Below are positions 61,003 to 64,000 of a stretch of 64,000 nucleotides of DNA, one piece after another. Made by a program: the position numbers and the translations under genes. The notes below the pieces were generated by a model. That model had not been told where the DNA came from. It was given only the letters and a program-made list of their open reading frames with translations, and did no database searches. Where the stretch lies: NCBI RefSeq assembly GCF_002288635.1, contig NZ_NRSW01000001.1:946046-1010045 (forward strand), written 5' to 3'. This DNA is from Mucilaginibacter sp. MD40. GTDB taxonomy: Bacteria; Bacteroidota; Bacteroidia; Sphingobacteriales; Sphingobacteriaceae. Every line of letters starts with the position of its first letter. Position 1 is the first letter of the stretch.

Positions 61003-61114
61003 GTTCAAACTAAAAAAATAATGTAACTTCGCGCTTGCTTTACCAATAACACTTATCATATGTGTTTAGTAGAGTACCTCTTTTGTATAGACTTTTAAAG
61101 CGCCTTCTTACAAA

Positions 61115-62092
61115 ATGACGCAAATAAAAAATATAGGACTTTTTACATCTGGCGGTGATGCCCCGGGCATGAATGCCGCCATAAGGGCGGTAGTAAGATC
61201 TGCCTATTACTATGGTATAGAAGTAACCGGTATCCGTCGCGGTTACGAGGGGATGATCAATGGTGAGCTTTTCGCGATGGACCGTAAATCGGTTGCCAAC
61301 ATCATACAAAGGGGTGGTACTATCCTTAAAACTGCCCGTAGTGAGCAATTCAGAACTCCAGAAGGCCGCAAATTGGCCTATGATCAGTTAAAAATGCATG
61401 GTATTGACGCGCTTGTGGCCATTGGTGGCGACGGTACTTTTACCGGCGCACGTATTTTTGGTAACGAGTACGATATACCTGTGGTAGGCCTGCCCGGCAC
61501 CATTGATAATGACCTTGCCGGTACCGACTTTACCATAGGCTATGATACGGCCATTAATACCGTGATTGATGCGGTAGATAAGATACGTGATACGGCAGAA
61601 TCACACGATCGTGTGTTTATAATCGAAGTAATGGGGCGCGACTCGGGCCTTATTGCTTTGCGTACAGGTATCGCATCGGGTGCGGAAGCGATCATTATCC
61701 CGGAAACGGAAACCAACATAGGCGCTTTGTGCGAAAGGCTGGAGACCGGCCGTAAGGACAAGCTATCTAAAATTGTTATTGTTGCAGAAGGTGACGATGC
61801 AGGTGGTGCTTTTGAAATAGGGCGCCATGTAAAAGAACGCTTCCCACATTATGATACCCGTGTTTCTATACTTGGGCACATCCAACGTGGTGGCCGCCCT
61901 TCGTGTATGGATAGGGTATTGGCAAGCCGTATGGGTGTAGCCGCAGTTGAAGCTTTACGCGACGGTCACCGTAATGAGATGATAGGTATTGTCCACAACG
62001 AAATTACCTACACGCCATTTGAATATGCTTGCAAGCACGTAGAGGAGATCAATCCGAACCTCTTAAAAATAGTTGAAATCCTCTCCATATAG
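61115..62092 (+). CDS. pfkA: ATP-dependent 6-phosphofructokinase
   Basis: 325 residues, the size of classic PfkA. Motifs are [26 protein letters not shown] (Gly at the position that selects ATP), [29 protein letters not shown] and [11 protein letters not shown]. It phosphorylates fructose-6-phosphate in glycolysis. Monocistronic and closed by a strong terminator. Confidence 0.97.
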   Translation: MTQIKNIGLFTSGGDAPGMNAAIRAVVRSAYYYGIEVTGIRRGYEGMINGELFAMDRKSVANIIQRGGTILKTARSEQFRTPEGRKLAYDQLKMHGIDALVAIGGDGTFTGARIFGNEYDIPVVGLPGTIDNDLAGTDFTIGYDTAINTVIDAVDKIRDTAESHDRVFIIEVMGRDSGLIALRTGIASGAEAIIIPETETNIGALCERLETGRKDKLSKIVIVAEGDDAGGAFEIGRHVKERFPHYDTRVSILGHIQRGGRPSCMDRVLASRMGVAAVEALRDGHRNEMIGIVHNEITYTPFEYACKHVEEINPNLLKIVEILSI

Positions 62093-62120
62093 AAAAAGGC
62101 CACTTTTAAGTGGCCTTTTT
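62093..62120 (+). terminator. Terminator of pfkA
   Basis: AAAAAGGCCACTT (62093-62105) pairs with 62108-62120, 13 bp; the T run is part of the 3' arm. Confidence 0.93.
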
Positions 62121-62521
62121 CATTTTTAGATAATTTGTCTGTCTCTGAAATCAATTCTATTATGTTCATTGGGTAAAAAAGCATCATTCTGTTTCCTGTT
62201 TCTTTAATTAGTGCCTTATAAATGTCGGTTTTTTCGCATTTATACGGGATTGTAAATTATTTTTTATTGAAATATTTTTATTTATATGTGTTTATATAAA
62301 TAAAATTAAAATTTTATTGCATTTATTATTATAAATTTGATATAATTGTTTAAATAAAAATGATTTATTGGTTTTAAGTAGCGTTTATTTATAGGAAATC
62401 AATTATATCTATTATTTTGATGATATAATTTAGATAAATGCTATAAAACAGAAGATATATAACCCTTATTAACTACTAACTAACGATTAATTAACTAAAC
62501 TCTTCACTTTAAATTAAAAAA
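62121..62521 (+). promoter_or_regulatory. 400-bp AT-rich leader of the ammonium transporter gene
   Basis: It holds no reading frame. Three elements stand out: a 12-bp-arm dyad, TTTTATTTATAT (62276-62287) with 62294-62305, spacer GTGTTT; a 9-bp-arm dyad, AATTATATC (62401-62409) with GATATAATT (62422-62430); and a third copy of GATATAATT at 62339-62347. I find no TAnnTTTG box I would trust and no sigma54-type GG-N10-GC element. It is probably the nitrogen-responsive control region of amt. Confidence 0.45.
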
Positions 62522-63817
62522 ATGAAAAAAGTTGTACCCTTTCTCATTCTGGTTGTAGTTGTGGTACTTGCCCTTTTGTATCCGGGCAACACCGCAGCGG
62601 CTAAACCTGCTACTTTTGACAAGGCAGACATTGCATGGTTGCTCATCTCCACAGCGCTTGTCTTGTTAATGACACCTGGCTTGGCATTCTTTTATGGTGG
62701 TATGGTGCGTAAAAAGAACGTAATTTCTACCATGCTGCAAAGCTTTGTGTGTATGGGGCTCATTACCATTATTTGGGTGGTGTTTGGATTTAGTATGGCT
62801 TTCGGAGATGACATTGGCGGCGGCTTTTTAGGCAACCCCAAGAGCTTCTTTATGATGCAGAATACCATTGGTGTGGCTTGGGGTACTATCCCGGTGATCC
62901 TTTTTGCCATGTTTCAGCTAAAGTTCGCGGTAATTACTCCGGCTTTAATAACCGGGGCATTTGCCGAACGTATCCGTTTTAACTCTTATTTGATTTTTAT
63001 AACACTTTTTATTGTAATTATTTATATACCTCTTGCGCACGCTACCTGGCACCCACAAGGCTTTTTCTTTAAATTAGGTGTGCTTGATTTTGCAGGCGGT
63101 ACAGTAGTACACATGTCTGCAGGCTGGGCGGCATTGGCTTCAGCACTTTATCTTAAAAAACGAACTGACCTGCCTGAAACACATGCGCCGGCACGTATCA
63201 GCTACGTAATATTAGGTACAGGTTTACTTTGGTTCGGCTGGTTCGGCTTCAACGCGGGCTCTGCCTTGGGTTCTGGCGAATTAGCAGCTACTGCCTTGGC
63301 TACTACCACAACCGCATCTGCAGCTGCGGCCATGTCATGGATATTCTTTGATATGCTCAGAGGTAAGAAACCATCTGCTCTTGGTGCATGTATAGGCGCT
63401 GTTGTTGGCCTGGTAGCGGTTACGCCTGCTGCCGGTTATATAACCGTTTCCAGCTCGTTAATTGTGGGTATCGTATCAGCCGTGGTAAGTAACCTGGTGG
63501 TTATATGGAGAAGCAAAACAAGTATTGATGATACACTCGATGTATTCCCTTGCCACGGCGTTGGCGGTATGATGGGTATGTTGCTTACCGGTGTATTTGC
63601 CACTAAAACAGTAAACAGTGCAGGTGCTAACGGCCTTTTCTATGGCGAAACAGGATTGTTTGTTAAACACCTTATTGCGCTTGTAGCGGTATCCGCTTTC
63701 GCTTTCATCGGCTCGTTTATCCTGCTTAAGGTTACAGACCTTATTAGCCCGCTTCGTGTTACTCCGGAAGAAGAGATAGCAGGCCTGGACATTTCTCAGC
63801 ACGACGAAGAACTATAG
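62522..63817 (+). CDS. amt: Ammonium transporter (Amt family)
   Basis: 431 residues. An N-terminal signal-like segment (about 1-24) is followed by 11 membrane segments. Conserved parts are DIAWLLISTALVLLMTPGLAFFYGGMVRKKN, GAFAERIRFNSYLIF, the pore His in VVHMSAGWAAL and the second in DVFPCHGVGGMMGML. It transports ammonium or ammonia. A GlnB-type regulator usually accompanies it but none is visible before the window ends. It is followed by a terminator. Confidence 0.96.
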   Translation: MKKVVPFLILVVVVVLALLYPGNTAAAKPATFDKADIAWLLISTALVLLMTPGLAFFYGGMVRKKNVISTMLQSFVCMGLITIIWVVFGFSMAFGDDIGGGFLGNPKSFFMMQNTIGVAWGTIPVILFAMFQLKFAVITPALITGAFAERIRFNSYLIFITLFIVIIYIPLAHATWHPQGFFFKLGVLDFAGGTVVHMSAGWAALASALYLKKRTDLPETHAPARISYVILGTGLLWFGWFGFNAGSALGSGELAATALATTTTASAAAAMSWIFFDMLRGKKPSALGACIGAVVGLVAVTPAAGYITVSSSLIVGIVSAVVSNLVVIWRSKTSIDDTLDVFPCHGVGGMMGMLLTGVFATKTVNSAGANGLFYGETGLFVKHLIALVAVSAFAFIGSFILLKVTDLISPLRVTPEEEIAGLDISQHDEEL

Positions 63818-63860
63818 TATACAAACTTAAACTATCATACTAACTAACTACTACTAACGG

Positions 63861-63888
63861 AAAAGGGATGCGTAAGCATCCCTTTTTT
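63861..63888 (+). terminator. Terminator of amt
   Basis: AAAAGGGATGC (63861-63871), loop GTAA, GCATCCCTTTT (63876-63886), then T. Confidence 0.93.
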
Positions 63889-64000
63889 GTGCATATAGAT
63901 GTAAATGTGTGCGTTTAAGCCAACAGATCACAGTAGATTATAACTGTAATAAATGCGTTGTTAGTGATACTAATTATAACAACAAAGCGCCCCGGAGATA

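Noticed and set aside
62121..62521. Replication origin in the AT-rich region
   Set aside because: No cluster of DnaA boxes was seen and no dnaA/dnaN neighbours are present; a long amt leader is simpler.

Overview
The window is a chromosomal segment of a Bacteroidota bacterium, most likely a member of the Sphingobacteriaceae (Mucilaginibacter or Pedobacter-like). The reasons are a SusC/SusD pair, a TonB-dependent receptor with an N-terminal carboxypeptidase-like domain, DUF4175, DUF4199, DUF5690 and TM2 proteins, weak ribosome binding sites, and repeated TAnnTTTG promoter boxes (one with a TTTG box 19 bp upstream) instead of sigma70 promoters. No rRNA, CRISPR array, phage or insertion sequence was seen. 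One tRNA (Pro, GGG) is present.

Layout. 1-2.6 kb: the tail of a pirin gene, then an Mla-type lipid transport operon (permease, ATPase, MCE protein). 2.6-7.3 kb, minus strand: a glutathione peroxidase-like protein, then DUF4175, an RsbW-like ATPase and ybeY. 7.5-12.1 kb: an MFS exporter, an MgtC protein and a siderophore-type TonB receptor. 12.3-16.1 kb: tRNA-Pro, then a four-gene operon (MarR, serine hydrolase, AraC, Tet(X)-like monooxygenase) whose promoter lies inside a near-perfect 17-bp-arm dyad. 16.2-18.6 kb: a lone FtsX/MacB-type permease.

18.8-30.2 kb is the most interesting part. It is an apparent phosphonate scavenging locus: two secreted alkaline-phosphatase-superfamily phosphoesterases, an HpnW-type FAD oxidoreductase, a DUF5690 membrane protein, an XRE-cupin regulator, a PhnZ-type HD-domain diiron oxygenase, and a SusC/SusD outer-membrane importer. 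An identical 14-mer containing a 13-bp palindrome stands in front of both the transporter/oxidoreductase operon and susC, and a different dyad lies between the regulator and the oxygenase gene. The proposed scheme is SusCD uptake of a phosphonate conjugate, periplasmic hydrolysis, inner-membrane import and oxidative C-P cleavage. The hydroxylase that normally feeds PhnZ is not in the window.

30.3-45.7 kb: mostly housekeeping. It holds an OmpA lipoprotein, DUF1398, threonine synthase, DNA ligase D (no Ku here), a response regulator, a nitroreductase, an AsmA-like/GT51 glycosyltransferase, Mrp and NifU iron-sulfur proteins, peptide deformylase, an M16 peptidase and hpt. 45.7-49.1 kb: mfd, split by a one-base deletion in a poly-A tract that could be read through by a -1 frameshift. 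49-53.5 kb: small membrane proteins, a large RNA hairpin, SseB-like, Nif3 and zinc-ribbon proteins. 53.5-64 kb: a radical SAM protein, LUD, FtsH, RsfS, BirA, a DsbD pair, PfkA and an ammonium transporter with a 400-bp AT-rich leader.

Most convergent gene pairs are separated by strong bidirectional hairpin terminators. Two genes (at 29107 and 55401) begin only about 10 bases beyond a terminator. Two dispersed intergenic repeat types are present, at 43148-43266 and 53514-53586. All family assignments are from reading the translated sequences; no database search was run.
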